64,000 bases of DNA from Synergistaceae bacterium UBA5827 (lineage in GTDB: Bacteria > Synergistota > Synergistia > Synergistales > 79-D21), in contig DJHE01000019.1 in NCBI GenBank assembly GCA_002432945.1, positions 99,323 through 163,322 on the forward strand. Reading direction: 5' to 3'. The translations under genes were made by a program, and so were the position numbers. This document shows, in pieces, positions 46,375 through 54,735 of this stretch. Position 1 is the first letter of the stretch. Each line of letters opens with the position of its first letter. A model generated the notes under the pieces. That model made no database searches. It was given only the letters and a program-made list of their open reading frames with translations, and was not told the DNA's origin.

Positions 46375-47222
46375 GGCGTCTTGCTCTCCTTACCCGGGGT
46401 GAAGATCAGTTGCGGCCGCCCCTGTGCCTCGATCCTCCTGGAGGCCAGGTTGTAGAGGATGGTTTCCGACCGGACGCTCCGCCCTGACTGGATGGCTTCG
46501 GCATTGCCGACCAGGGCCACTGTCCCTTTTGCCTTCGAGAATAGCAGGCGATCCCCCTTCAGGGTGACGGGTGTGCCATCGCTGCCCTCGGCAACGGCAG
46601 AAACCTGTCCGGTTGCGGCCAATTCGCTCAGGTCCTGCCCATCGGTCCTGCCCTCTATCCTGCCTGCCTTAAGGGAGATCCTTTCCTGTCGGTCCTCGAA
46701 GCGCCGAACCTGCGATGCCCATAAGCGGTCGCCTTTTCTGCCCGCTTCCCGGGCTTCGAGAACCCGTCCCGGCATTTCGGCAACCACGCCGCCCTTCGCC
46801 ACGTATTCAGGGGAAGGACCGAAGACCCATTCAAGAGAGGCGGCGGCAAGCCGCTCCTGCGGCCGCGTCAGGACCACCTGCCCGGAGGCCGTGACACGCT
46901 GCGGTGCCCGGTCGATAAGAGATATCTCCTGTGCGGAGAGTTCCATCTTTTGCGCTGTCCATTTGGCCCTTACGGATCCCCAGGCCCTGAAAGTCTCTCC
47001 TGCCGGATCCCCTTCAGCAAAACCTGCTGCCAGGTCCAACCCGTCCCTTTCAAGCCGGACGTTGCCCTCCGCGCGGATCAGCCGGCTTGCCGGGTCATAG
47101 GTCAGTGTGTCGGAAGTCAGCTTGACCTGGCTTGCGGTCGCTGTTCCGGAGCCTCCGGCAAGAAAACCGAGGGACAAAAGAAGGACACAAAGGAACCCGG
47201 TCATTTTCCCGGAACCGAACAT
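46371..47222 (-). CDS. lptA: LptA/OstA-like periplasmic LPS transport protein
   Basis: Probable periplasmic bridge protein that carries LPS between the membranes. The 283 residues begin with a signal peptide (hydrophobic core about 9-25, likely cut near ATAS). The OstA-type pattern VKLTSDTLTYDPASRLIRAEGNVRLERDG follows. Repeated beta-strand motifs with VTASGQVVLTRP fill the rest. It is longer than E. coli LptA (185), as in several diderm phyla where LptA and LptC-like functions may merge. The ATG at 47220-47222 has GGGGAG eight bases ahead. Confidence 0.85.
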   Translation of the reverse strand: MFGSGKMTGFLCVLLLSLGFLAGGSGTATASQVKLTSDTLTYDPASRLIRAEGNVRLERDGLDLAAGFAEGDPAGETFRAWGSVRAKWTAQKMELSAQEISLIDRAPQRVTASGQVVLTRPQERLAAASLEWVFGPSPEYVAKGGVVAEMPGRVLEAREAGRKGDRLWASQVRRFEDRQERISLKAGRIEGRTDGQDLSELAATGQVSAVAEGSDGTPVTLKGDRLLFSKAKGTVALVGNAEAIQSGRSVRSETILYNLASRRIEAQGRPQLIFTPGKESKTP

Positions 47223-47254
47223 CGCGCACACTCCCCTCCCCGGCCCACGCCGGG

Positions 47255-47938
47255 TCAAAACGAAAACCTTTCCCCGGGTTCAAGCCGGATTCCCTCGACC
47301 CAGCCGGGCAACCCGGACAGGAATTCCTGCGGGTCCGCCTCGATTCCAGGAAACGTATTGTAGTGCATGGGAACGACCCGTTTGGGCCTAATCATCTCAA
47401 CCGCCCGCAGGGCGTCCGGGATGTCCATGACATAACACCCGCCGATCGGCAGGAGCGCCAGGTCTATCTCCAGGACCTCAAGGAGCCCCATTTCGGTCGT
47501 CAAACCGGTGTCCCCGGCATGGTAGATCCTGAAACCTCCAATCTCCAGGACGATCCCTACGGCTACGCCTCCATAAAACGTCTCTTTGCCCTCCGTGATC
47601 CCTGAACCATGGACCGCGGGTACGAACTTGACCCGCCCAAAGGGGAAGGGAACCCAGCCGCCAACGTACATGGGACGCGTCTTGAGCCCTTTTCCTGAAA
47701 GGAAGCGGCAAATCTCCGCGTTGGCCACCGCAGTTGCCCCCGTTCGCAGGCCCAGCTCGACGGTGTCCCCCAAATGATCTCCGTGGCCATGCGTCACGAA
47801 AAGATGAGTCAGGCTTTCAAAATCCCCGGGAACCGCGCAGGCCTGGTCGTTGCCCTTGAGAAAGGGATCGACCAACCCTTCCAGCCCTGTGGCGCTCACG
47901 TGGAAAACGGAATGACCCAAAAAACGGATCATGGACAT
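47255..47938 (-). CDS. UPF0173 metal-dependent hydrolase (MBL fold)
   Basis: A 227-residue metallo-beta-lactamase-fold protein: MIRFLGHSVFHV, metal motif THGHGDHLGD near 49-58, HAGDTGLTTEM near 141 and the C-terminal VVPMHYNTFPGIE near 190. This is the UPF0173 pattern; the substrate is unknown. ATG at 47936-47938 has GGAGG eight bases upstream; a second ATG two codons on is possible. It overlaps the small unknown gene by 10 bases. Confidence 0.9.
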   Translation of the reverse strand: MSMIRFLGHSVFHVSATGLEGLVDPFLKGNDQACAVPGDFESLTHLFVTHGHGDHLGDTVELGLRTGATAVANAEICRFLSGKGLKTRPMYVGGWVPFPFGRVKFVPAVHGSGITEGKETFYGGVAVGIVLEIGGFRIYHAGDTGLTTEMGLLEVLEIDLALLPIGGCYVMDIPDALRAVEMIRPKRVVPMHYNTFPGIEADPQEFLSGLPGWVEGIRLEPGERFSF

Positions 47939-48228
47939 TTCCTCATCCTCCCCTCCACCTGGATATCGGTCTCGCTGTAATGCCCGGACTCGTGAACCCT
48001 GACTCCCGACAACGCCAGCTCGACCTCGACGCCCTTGCCCTCAAGCTCAAGCTTCACAGGTTCCAGGCGGTGTGCCTCTGCCCAGTCGGCCATCGCCCGT
48101 GATTCTTCCCAGCCTTCAACCACCAGGTCACCATGAACCGTCCCGGAGAGGGGGTCGACTTCAAGCCGGTATCGCCAAGGCCAAGATGCAGAGCCGTCGC
48201 GGATCCCCCGGCCCTCGAGGGTCGTCAC
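47929..48228 (-). CDS. Small protein of unknown function between aspS and UPF0173
   Basis: A 99-residue charged protein without signal peptide or membrane helix. It is mainly beta-prone, with RYRLEVDPLSGTVHGDLVVEG near 19-39 and a lysine/arginine-rich end. The GTG at 48226-48228 overlaps the aspS stop (GTGA); the frame is open further back, but only within aspS. Position before an LPS gene suggested LptC, but LptC needs a membrane anchor and none is seen. I do not recognise it. Tight coupling on both sides argues that it is real. Confidence 0.62.
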   Translation of the reverse strand: MTTLEGRGIRDGSASWPWRYRLEVDPLSGTVHGDLVVEGWEESRAMADWAEAHRLEPVKLELEGKGVEVELALSGVRVHESGHYSETDIQVEGRMRKCP

Positions 48229-50024
48229 ACCCGGTCGCCACCCTCGCCGATAGAAATGCCAAGTTCCTTCAGTTGTTTGCCTTCCACTTCCGAAGGCGCC
48301 CCGGACATGAGGCACTGGGCTTTTGCCGTCTTCGGGAAAGCCATGACCTCACGAATCGAACGACATCCGCAGAGTAGGGCCACCAACCGGTCAAAACCCA
48401 GTGCAAGTCCTCCGTGTGGCGGTGTTCCGTAGCTCAAGGCCTCCAGGAGGAACCCGAACCTTTCCCTGGCTTGCTCCTGTGTGAAGGAGAGGACTCCGAA
48501 AACGCGTTCCTGCACCAACGGGTCGTGAATACGGATTGACCCTCCCCCGATTTCGCTCCCGTTCAACACGAGGTCGTAAGCCCTGGAGCGAACCTTTCCC
48601 GGATCCGTTTCAAGGAGGTGAATGTCTTCAGGGTGCGGGGCCGTGAAGGGGTGGTGCATGGCGCTCCAGCGCCCGTCTTCTTCGTCCCATTCCAGGAGGG
48701 GGAAGTCCCTCACCCACAGGAAAGCCCAGGCGGAGCGATCCACGAGGTCCAGCCGTGATGCGATTTCAAGCCTCAAGGTCCCCAGCATCGAGCAGGTTGA
48801 GACCCATTCCCCGGCCGCCACGAAAAGGGCGTCTCCGTCACCGAGGCCGGAACTCTCGCAGAGGAGCTGGCGCCCGCCTTCGTCCAGTGTTTTCACGAGG
48901 GGCCCCTTCAGTTCGCCCGCCTTGGCCTGGAAAGCAGCCAACCCCTTGGCGCCCAGTCCCTTGGCCCGTTCGTCGAGATCCGACAGGTCCTTGCGGGAAA
49001 ACGCGGCTCCGCCGGGAACACGCAGGCCGCGAACGGTACCGCCCTCTGCCAGGATCTTTCGGAAAGGCTCGAAATCCGCCTTTTCGAACACGGGGTCGAG
49101 GTTGCAGATGCTCATGGGGATTCTCAGGTCGGGCTTGTCGCTGCCATAAGTTTCCATGGCTTCCTTCCAGGTCAGTTGAAGGAAGGGAGTCCGTATTCCC
49201 TCGGAAAGGATTTCAGCGAAAAGGCCTTTCACGTAATCCTCTAGAAGCCCGATGATATCCGTCTCGGTAATGAAGCTCATCTCAAGATCCACCTGCGTGA
49301 ACTCGGGCTGGCGGTCCGCCCTCAGGTCCTCGTCCCGGAAGCACTTGACGATCTGGAAATACCGGTCGCAACCGCTGACCATGAGGATCTGCTTGAAAAG
49401 CTGCGGCGATTGCGGCAGGGCATAAAACTCCCCGCGGTTCACACGGCTCGGGACGAGGTAATCCCGTGCACCTTCGGGCGTCGACTTTGTCAGGATCGGC
49501 GTCTCGACCTCCAGGAACCCGTTACGAACCAGGAAATTGCGAGTGAAGGCAGCCGCATGGGCCCTGACCCGCAGGTTCTCCTGCATCTTCGGCCTTCTCA
49601 GGTCAAGATATCGATGGCGAAGGCGGAGATTCTCGTCAACCTTGTCCACTTCGCCCATCTCGAACGGCAGAGGGGCGGAAGGTGAAAGCACGAGAAGGTC
49701 TTCGGCCAGGATTTCCCACTCCCCGGTGGCCAGGTTTGGGTTCTCCGTTCCTGACGGACGGCGCCTCATTTTCCCCTTTACCGCCAGGACATATTCGCTC
49801 CGAAGGTCCTTTGCCGACTCATGAGCTTCAGGTGTAGTTTCCGGGTTAAAAACCACCTGGATTGTTCCAGTATGGTCCCAGAGCTCCAGGAAGATGATCC
49901 CTCCCAGGTCTCGGCGCTTCCTCAGCCACCCGTTCAGGACAACTTGCTGCCCCTCGATCTCCGAACAGACCAGGCCACAATAAACTGTTTTCTTCCACGA
50001 ATCGTCAAAATACCGGGCACTCAC
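48225..50024 (-). CDS. aspS: Aspartyl-tRNA synthetase
   Basis: Class IIb synthetase. The 599 residues have an N-terminal OB anticodon-binding domain with LNGWLRKRRDLGGIIFLELWD near 30-50, motif 2 FRDEDLRADRQPEFTQ near 235 and motif 3 GLALGFDRLVALL near 545. A GAD insertion domain is present, so it is bacterial type. GTG at 50022-50024 has AAGGGAG nine bases before it; earlier codons overlap hisS. No gatCAB context is available here, so discriminating versus non-discriminating activity cannot be judged. Confidence 0.96.
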   Translation of the reverse strand: MSARYFDDSWKKTVYCGLVCSEIEGQQVVLNGWLRKRRDLGGIIFLELWDHTGTIQVVFNPETTPEAHESAKDLRSEYVLAVKGKMRRRPSGTENPNLATGEWEILAEDLLVLSPSAPLPFEMGEVDKVDENLRLRHRYLDLRRPKMQENLRVRAHAAAFTRNFLVRNGFLEVETPILTKSTPEGARDYLVPSRVNRGEFYALPQSPQLFKQILMVSGCDRYFQIVKCFRDEDLRADRQPEFTQVDLEMSFITETDIIGLLEDYVKGLFAEILSEGIRTPFLQLTWKEAMETYGSDKPDLRIPMSICNLDPVFEKADFEPFRKILAEGGTVRGLRVPGGAAFSRKDLSDLDERAKGLGAKGLAAFQAKAGELKGPLVKTLDEGGRQLLCESSGLGDGDALFVAAGEWVSTCSMLGTLRLEIASRLDLVDRSAWAFLWVRDFPLLEWDEEDGRWSAMHHPFTAPHPEDIHLLETDPGKVRSRAYDLVLNGSEIGGGSIRIHDPLVQERVFGVLSFTQEQARERFGFLLEALSYGTPPHGGLALGFDRLVALLCGCRSIREVMAFPKTAKAQCLMSGAPSEVEGKQLKELGISIGEGGDRV

Positions 50025-50055
50025 CGCTTCAGGACTCCCTTCAAGAGAAAAAACC

Positions 50056-51333
50056 CTAACAACGTTCAGATCCCGCCCTGGCGGCGAGGTCGGCCACAAC
50101 CCTGCCTCGTGCGACTTCTGCCTGGGTTCCCGTGGCCATTTCCTTCACGGCTACGACTCCCTTTTCGATCTCGCTCGAGCCCAGGACGCAAACAAAAGCG
50201 GATTTCGCGGTTCCGGCAGCTTTCATCTGGGCCTTCACGCCCTTGCCGGAAGTGTCCATATCCGCGGGAACTCCTGCCTTTCTCAGTTCGTAGAGGAGGC
50301 GCAGGCCCTCGTCCCGGGCGCTGTCTTCGGCAACCACCACCGTGGCAAAAATCGATGGTTCCGCGCCGAAGCTGAGCCCTTGCTGTTCCATCGTCAGGAC
50401 GATGCGATCCAGTCCGGCGGCAAACCCCACCCCCGGGGTGTGGGGTCCACCGATCGCTTCCGCGAGGTTATCATAGCGTCCCCCGCCGCATACGGCATTC
50501 TGGGCCCCGAGGTCACCCGACAAGACCTCGTATGCGGTTTTCGTGTAATAGTCCAGACCCCTGACCAGCCTCTTGTCGATCCGGAACTTCGCCCCAATGA
50601 GGTCCAGCCCCTTCAGGACCTCGTCAAAGTGGTCCCTGCATTCCCCGCATAGGTGATCCCGGACATCCGGGGCCCCGTCCGTTACGGCCTTGCAGGTTTC
50701 GACCTTGCAATCAAGGATCCTCAGGGGATTTCGATCGAAGCGTCCCTGGCAGGTCGGGCAAAGGGAATCGAAATGCTTTCGAAGGTAATCCTGCAGGGCT
50801 CCGCGGTAGAGAGGCCTGCAGGCTGGACAGCCCACCGAGTTCACCAGGACCTCCAGGTTGGCCAGGCCGAGCCTGCGGAAAATTTCCAGGGAAAGGGCAA
50901 TCACTTCGACGTCCACTAGCGGGCTGGAAGAGCCGATAGCCTCGAAATCCAGCTGCCAGAACTGGCGGTAGCGTCCCTTTTGCGGGCGCTCGTATCGCAT
51001 CATGGGACCCGCGCACCATAGCTTGGAAGGCTGGGGGCCACTTGCCATTCCATGTTCCAGGTAGGTGCGCACCATCGATGCTGTCGCCTCGGGCCGAAGG
51101 GTCAGGCTGCGGCCGGACCGGTCAGAAAACGTGTACATTTCCTTTTCAACAACGTCCGTGGTCTCGCCAATCCCTCGTGAAAACAGTTCCGTCTGCTCGA
51201 ATATCGGCAGATGGACCTCCCGGTATCCGAAATCCTCCGCTATTTTTCTGGTCACCTCGAAAATCGATGCCCATTTCCAGGACTCGTCCGGGAGTATGTC
51301 TCTCACGCCACGGGGCGCCTTGATGTTTTCCAT
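50056..51333 (-). CDS. hisS: Histidyl-tRNA synthetase
   Basis: Class IIa synthetase of 425 residues. Motif 1 lies near IFEQTELFSRGIGE, motif 2 near GPMMRYERPQKGRYRQFWQ, and the histidine signatures are RGLDYYT near 260 and AAGLDRIV near 308. The insertion domain carries paired cysteines (CPAC, CPTC, CGEC) as in other cysteine-bearing bacterial HisRS. ATG start at 51331-51333. Only 76 bases separate it from the spoVS terminator. They contain a TAAAAT box (51373-51378) with a poor -35, and no room for a T-box leader. Confidence 0.96.
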   Translation of the reverse strand: MENIKAPRGVRDILPDESWKWASIFEVTRKIAEDFGYREVHLPIFEQTELFSRGIGETTDVVEKEMYTFSDRSGRSLTLRPEATASMVRTYLEHGMASGPQPSKLWCAGPMMRYERPQKGRYRQFWQLDFEAIGSSSPLVDVEVIALSLEIFRRLGLANLEVLVNSVGCPACRPLYRGALQDYLRKHFDSLCPTCQGRFDRNPLRILDCKVETCKAVTDGAPDVRDHLCGECRDHFDEVLKGLDLIGAKFRIDKRLVRGLDYYTKTAYEVLSGDLGAQNAVCGGGRYDNLAEAIGGPHTPGVGFAAGLDRIVLTMEQQGLSFGAEPSIFATVVVAEDSARDEGLRLLYELRKAGVPADMDTSGKGVKAQMKAAGTAKSAFVCVLGSSEIEKGVVAVKEMATGTQAEVARGRVVADLAARAGSERC

Positions 51334-51409
51334 CCGTTCTGACCTCCTGCAAATTTTGAGTTCGTGACGTGTATTTTACCCGAAAGGAGAGTAATTTCAT
51401 CTGCCCCGC

Positions 51410-51449
51410 AAAAAAAGGCGGCCTCGCTCCTTGCGGAGGGAGAACCGCC
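51410..51449 (-). terminator. Intrinsic terminator after spoVS
   Basis: The minus-strand RNA forms a stem closed by GGCGG/CCGCC with inner CTC/GAG and CTCC/GGAG pairs around a GCAA tetraloop. Seven U residues follow (51410-51416). It begins 30 bases after the spoVS stop and isolates spoVS from hisS. Confidence 0.88.
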
Positions 51450-51478
51450 AAGACGTCTCCGTTTCCCGGGGTGAAGAC

Positions 51479-51739
51479 CTAGCGGGCCTCCAGCTGGAAC
51501 TTGATCGCGGTCCGCTCCTCCCCGTCGATCTCGATTTTTGCAAAAGCAGGAATACAAACCATGTCGATCCCGTTGGGGGCGACGTACCCCCTCGCGATTG
51601 CGATCGATTTCACTGCCTGGTTAACGGCTCCTGCGCCCACGGCCTGCACTTCCACCGCCCCTTTTTCACGCAGGACGGCAGCCATGGCCCCCGCAACGGA
51701 CTTGGGCTGTGAAGTAGCCGAGACCTTGAGGATTTCCAT
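51479..51739 (-). CDS. SpoVS family protein (Alba-like fold)
   Basis: An 86-residue protein matching SpoVS: MEILKVSATSQPKSVAGAMA and GAGAVNQAVKSIAIARGYVA. Bacillus SpoVS affects spore coat and septation, but the family is common in non-sporulating thermophiles and anaerobes, and its Alba-like fold suggests nucleic-acid binding. No sporulation gene is seen near it. ATG start at 51737-51739. It is a single-gene unit with its own promoter and terminator, which suggests high or independent expression. Confidence 0.94.
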   Translation of the reverse strand: MEILKVSATSQPKSVAGAMAAVLREKGAVEVQAVGAGAVNQAVKSIAIARGYVAPNGIDMVCIPAFAKIEIDGEERTAIKFQLEAR

Positions 51740-51812
51740 ACTCTCCGACCCCCTTGCGCTGGTGTGATGTCGTTCGAATGTCCGAATGAAGCCGCGGGTT
51801 CAGGGTCTGTTA

Positions 51813-51841
51813 ATTGTATCTCCATCCCTTAGGTAAATCAA
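51813..51841 (-). promoter_or_regulatory. Sigma-70 promoter of spoVS
   Basis: On the minus strand, TTGATT (51836-51841) and TACAAT (51813-51818) are spaced by exactly 17 bases. They lie in the spacer between malQ and spoVS. Confidence 0.7.
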
Positions 51842-51856
51842 GGTTAGTTTATCATG

Positions 51857-53383
51857 TTATCCAAAAAGCAAACGTTCGCGCCCAAAAAGGGAAACCTTTT
51901 CCGCAAGGTCCATTGCAACCTCCCTGGAAGGGAGCTCCGTGCGCCAGGTCCAGTTTCCAAGGAGGCTGGAAGGCTGGTTCATCCTTGATTGGCCGTCAAG
52001 GCCCAGAATGTCCTGCATCGGGCAGATCGCCCAAGCCGCCCGGGAGGAAAGGGCCAGCCTGACGAGGTCTGCAGCCACCCCCTCGGCCCTTACCGGGTGC
52101 CCGACGTACCGGGACAGGAGGGTACGGCCTTCAGGGCCAAGTTCCTCCTCGAACCATCCGCGGGCCGTGTTGTTGTCATGGGTTCCCGTATAGGCCACGA
52201 CTGCTTCGGGGAAGTTATGGGGCGCGTGCGGGTTCGACCCGGCTTCCCCGGAAAAACCGAATTGGAGGACCCTCATACCGGGAAGGCCAAAGCGGTCCTT
52301 AAGGCTTTCTACATCCGGGGTGATGATCCCAAGGTCCTCCGCCACGATGGGCAATCCGGGGTGATCTTCCGCAAGCCGCTTCAGCAGGGCTTCCCCCGGT
52401 GCCTTCACCCACTCGCCCCGGATAGCCGTCTCTTCCCCGGCGGGGATCGACCAGAAGGCAGCCAGTCCCCTGAAATGGTCGAGGCGGAGACAGTCGAAAA
52501 GCGAAAGGGCATGGCAGACCCTTGACCTCCACCATGAAAAATCGTCCCTGCGATGGGTCTCCCACCGGTAGGTCGGGTTCCCCCACCTTTGCCCCGTCCG
52601 GCTGTAATAATCGGGCGGCACTCCTGCTACCGAGATCGGCCGGCCGTCAGGCTCGAGATCGAAACCTTCCTGCCAGCTCCAGGCGTCCGCGCTATCCAAT
52701 CCCACGTAAATAGGCAGGTCCCCGAAAAGGGTGATCCCGCGGCGTTTGGCCTCCTCACGCAGCTTGCTCCACTGGCGGAAAAAAAGCCACTGCCCGAACT
52801 CGACCCTGTCCCTTTCGGGCTTAAGGGTTGACGCGGCTTCCTCCAGTGCCTTGGGGTCCCTCTTCCGTAGAGGCTCCGGCCAATTGAGCCAGGATTTGCC
52901 TCCCTGCGCAGCCTTGATGGCGCAAAAGAGCGAATATGCTTCCAGCCAACCGCCATTTCGCGCACGGAATTCGTCGTACTCCTCCCTATATGCCGGCAGG
53001 GAAGCCCCATCCCTGAAACAACTCCAGGCATTGTCCAGGGCTGCCCCTTTACGATCGAAAACGAGGTCCCAGTTTACGGGGGCTTCGGGTGCCGTCCAAT
53101 CCGGCTTTCCGGCAGAAGGGGGAAGGAGCCTCATCCCCACCAGGTCTTCCAGGTCGACAAGCAACTCGTTGCCTGCAAAAGCTGAAACCCCGCAGTATGG
53201 AGAACCGCCAAGGGCCCTGTCCACAGGGCCTACAGGCAGGATTTGCCAGAGACTCTGGCCCGCATCGACGAGGAAGTCCAGGAAATCCGTCGACTCGACA
53301 CCCAGGCCACCGATACCGGCACCCGAGGGCAGGGAGGTGAGATGCTGCAGGATACCGCTTGCACGCTGTCCTTTGAGGTTCAT
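51857..53383 (-). CDS. malQ: 4-alpha-glucanotransferase (amylomaltase)
   Basis: GH77 enzyme that moves alpha-1,4-glucan segments between acceptors. It acts in glycogen or maltodextrin turnover. The 508 residues contain the subfamily signature DLPIYVGLDSAD near 220, the nucleophile region FDCLRLDHFRG near 295, the acid/base region VAEDLG near 347 and the third carboxylate in TGTHDNNT near 395. All catalytic regions are intact. ATG start at 53381-53383. No other glycogen gene is in the window. It is divergent from the aminotransferase gene across a spacer with a strong palindrome. Confidence 0.96.
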   Translation of the reverse strand: MNLKGQRASGILQHLTSLPSGAGIGGLGVESTDFLDFLVDAGQSLWQILPVGPVDRALGGSPYCGVSAFAGNELLVDLEDLVGMRLLPPSAGKPDWTAPEAPVNWDLVFDRKGAALDNAWSCFRDGASLPAYREEYDEFRARNGGWLEAYSLFCAIKAAQGGKSWLNWPEPLRKRDPKALEEAASTLKPERDRVEFGQWLFFRQWSKLREEAKRRGITLFGDLPIYVGLDSADAWSWQEGFDLEPDGRPISVAGVPPDYYSRTGQRWGNPTYRWETHRRDDFSWWRSRVCHALSLFDCLRLDHFRGLAAFWSIPAGEETAIRGEWVKAPGEALLKRLAEDHPGLPIVAEDLGIITPDVESLKDRFGLPGMRVLQFGFSGEAGSNPHAPHNFPEAVVAYTGTHDNNTARGWFEEELGPEGRTLLSRYVGHPVRAEGVAADLVRLALSSRAAWAICPMQDILGLDGQSRMNQPSSLLGNWTWRTELPSREVAMDLAEKVSLFGRERLLFG

Positions 53384-53435
53384 CGAACGCCCCTCTAACG
53401 CTTGGGAGTGGTCTCCCGCAGGCCCCGGAAGACTT

Positions 53436-53454
53436 CTTCATATTTTATATGAAG
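53436..53454. promoter_or_regulatory. 19-bp palindrome, candidate operator
   Basis: CTTCATAT-TTT-ATATGAAG is a perfect 8+3+8 inverted repeat in the 140-base spacer between malQ and the aminotransferase gene. It is AT-rich in a GC-rich region and lies where the malQ promoter would be expected (TATAAA within it on the minus strand). It is 9 bases upstream of the aminotransferase -35 box. It looks like a dimeric regulator site; the regulator is unknown. Confidence 0.55.
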
Positions 53455-53462
53455 GCGGGACT

Positions 53463-53490
53463 TTGACGGGACTCCTGTTGACCCTAAAAT
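53463..53490 (+). promoter_or_regulatory. Sigma-70 promoter of the aminotransferase gene
   Basis: TTGACG (53463-53468) and TAAAAT (53485-53490) are spaced by 16 bases, with the start codon about 34 bases after the -10 box. The strong GGGAGGAA ribosome-binding site follows. Confidence 0.65.
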
Positions 53491-53523
53491 AGGACCATTG
53501 AAGGATTCGAGGGAGGAATTCGA

Positions 53524-54735
53524 ATGCAGTGGGAAAGCTTCTTCAACCTCAAAGCCGGCAGAATCGGCCCGTCCATCATCGCGGAGATGGCAAGGATGGT
53601 GGGCCCGGACGGCATCTCTTTCACCAGCGGGGAACCCTCTGCAGACCTCATTCCCCTGGCCGGGCTCAAGGCAGCCTTCAAAAAAACCCTTAGTAACGCC
53701 TCGCTTTTTTCCTACCCCTCCACGCCGGGATACCCCCCGTTGAGGGAATGGATTTCCGAGTGGATGTCCAGCGAGAACCTGGCCCCAGGGTGGATGGATC
53801 CTTCCTGCGTGATCCTGACCAACGGATCCCAGGGAGCCGTGAATTTGGTGGCGGAAACCTTCATTGACCCGCGGGACCTTCTACTGACGGAAAGCCCGAC
53901 CTACCCCGAAGCCCTGCTGGCTTTCCAGCGGGAAGGCGCGGTCATCCTGCCCGTCCCGGTCGACGAGGAGGGACCCATACCGGAAGCGCTGGAAGAGGTC
54001 CTGGCCCGGCGGAAGGCGAAGTTCTTCTACACGGTCGTCAACTTCCAGAACCCTTCGGGCTGCACGACGTCGGATCGCAGGAAGGCCGCAATCCTCGACC
54101 TGGCCAGGAAACATGCCTTCTTCATCCTGGAAGACGACCCCTACCGATACCTGCGCTACGAGGGGAAACCCACGCGAAGCTATTTCGAGATGGCCGGGGA
54201 TGACCAACGGGTGATCTACCTCGGCAGTTTCTCCAAGATCCTCTCCCCTGGAGTCCGATGCGGCTGGTGCGCCTTCCCGCCAGGAGTGAGAAACAAGCTG
54301 CTTGAGATCCGGCTGAGCCTGGAACTATGCCCTACAGCTCTCACACAGGGCGCTGTTTTCGAGTTCCTCCGCGAGTGTGACCTTGAGGAACACCTGGATG
54401 GGCTCGTCCGTGTCTACAGAACCCGGCGGGATGCCCTCGTCCGGGCCCTTGAAGCTTCGGCTTCCGCTGCGGGGTTGAGACTGAGCGTTCCTAAAGGGGG
54501 CTTCTTCCTCTGGGGGACATGCAGCGGCATACCTGACATGTTCGCCTTTGCCAAGTATGCCGCTGTGGAAAAAAAGGTAGGGCTTATCCCTGGGCGGTTC
54601 TTCTACCCGAACGTGGGAGACGGAGAGAACACGATCCGCTTTGCCTTCGCCAAGGTGACGCCGGAACAGTCGATGGAAGGGTCAAGACGGTTCAGGGAAG
54701 CCCTGGAAAGCTTCCCCGGAAGGTACAGCCTATGA
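53524..54735 (+). CDS. PLP-dependent aminotransferase, fold type I (2-aminoadipate/aromatic type)
   Basis: A 403-residue class I/II aminotransferase. The Schiff-base lysine is K238 in GSFSKILSPG. N176 of NFQNPSG, D205 and Y207 of EDDPYR are the usual cofactor contacts, and a C-terminal FAFAKV arginine region is present. The opening SFTSGEPSADLIPL is the pattern of the LysN/MocR-C-terminal group, which includes 2-aminoadipate, aromatic and multi-substrate aminotransferases. Substrate is not decided. ATG at 53524 has GGAGG seven bases before it. It converges with the GNAT gene, ends overlapping by 6 bases. It may supply or degrade amino acids imported by the Liv system. Confidence 0.9.
   Translation: MQWESFFNLKAGRIGPSIIAEMARMVGPDGISFTSGEPSADLIPLAGLKAAFKKTLSNASLFSYPSTPGYPPLREWISEWMSSENLAPGWMDPSCVILTNGSQGAVNLVAETFIDPRDLLLTESPTYPEALLAFQREGAVILPVPVDEEGPIPEALEEVLARRKAKFFYTVVNFQNPSGCTTSDRRKAAILDLARKHAFFILEDDPYRYLRYEGKPTRSYFEMAGDDQRVIYLGSFSKILSPGVRCGWCAFPPGVRNKLLEIRLSLELCPTALTQGAVFEFLRECDLEEHLDGLVRVYRTRRDALVRALEASASAAGLRLSVPKGGFFLWGTCSGIPDMFAFAKYAAVEKKVGLIPGRFFYPNVGDGENTIRFAFAKVTPEQSMEGSRRFREALESFPGRYSL

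Noticed and set aside
47929..48228. LptC identity for the small gene near lptA
   Set aside because: There is no N-terminal membrane anchor and no LptC-like repeat pattern; it is left as unknown.
51334..51409. T-box leader before hisS
   Set aside because: Only 76 bases lie between the spoVS terminator and the hisS start, too short for a T-box, and no T-box core was seen.
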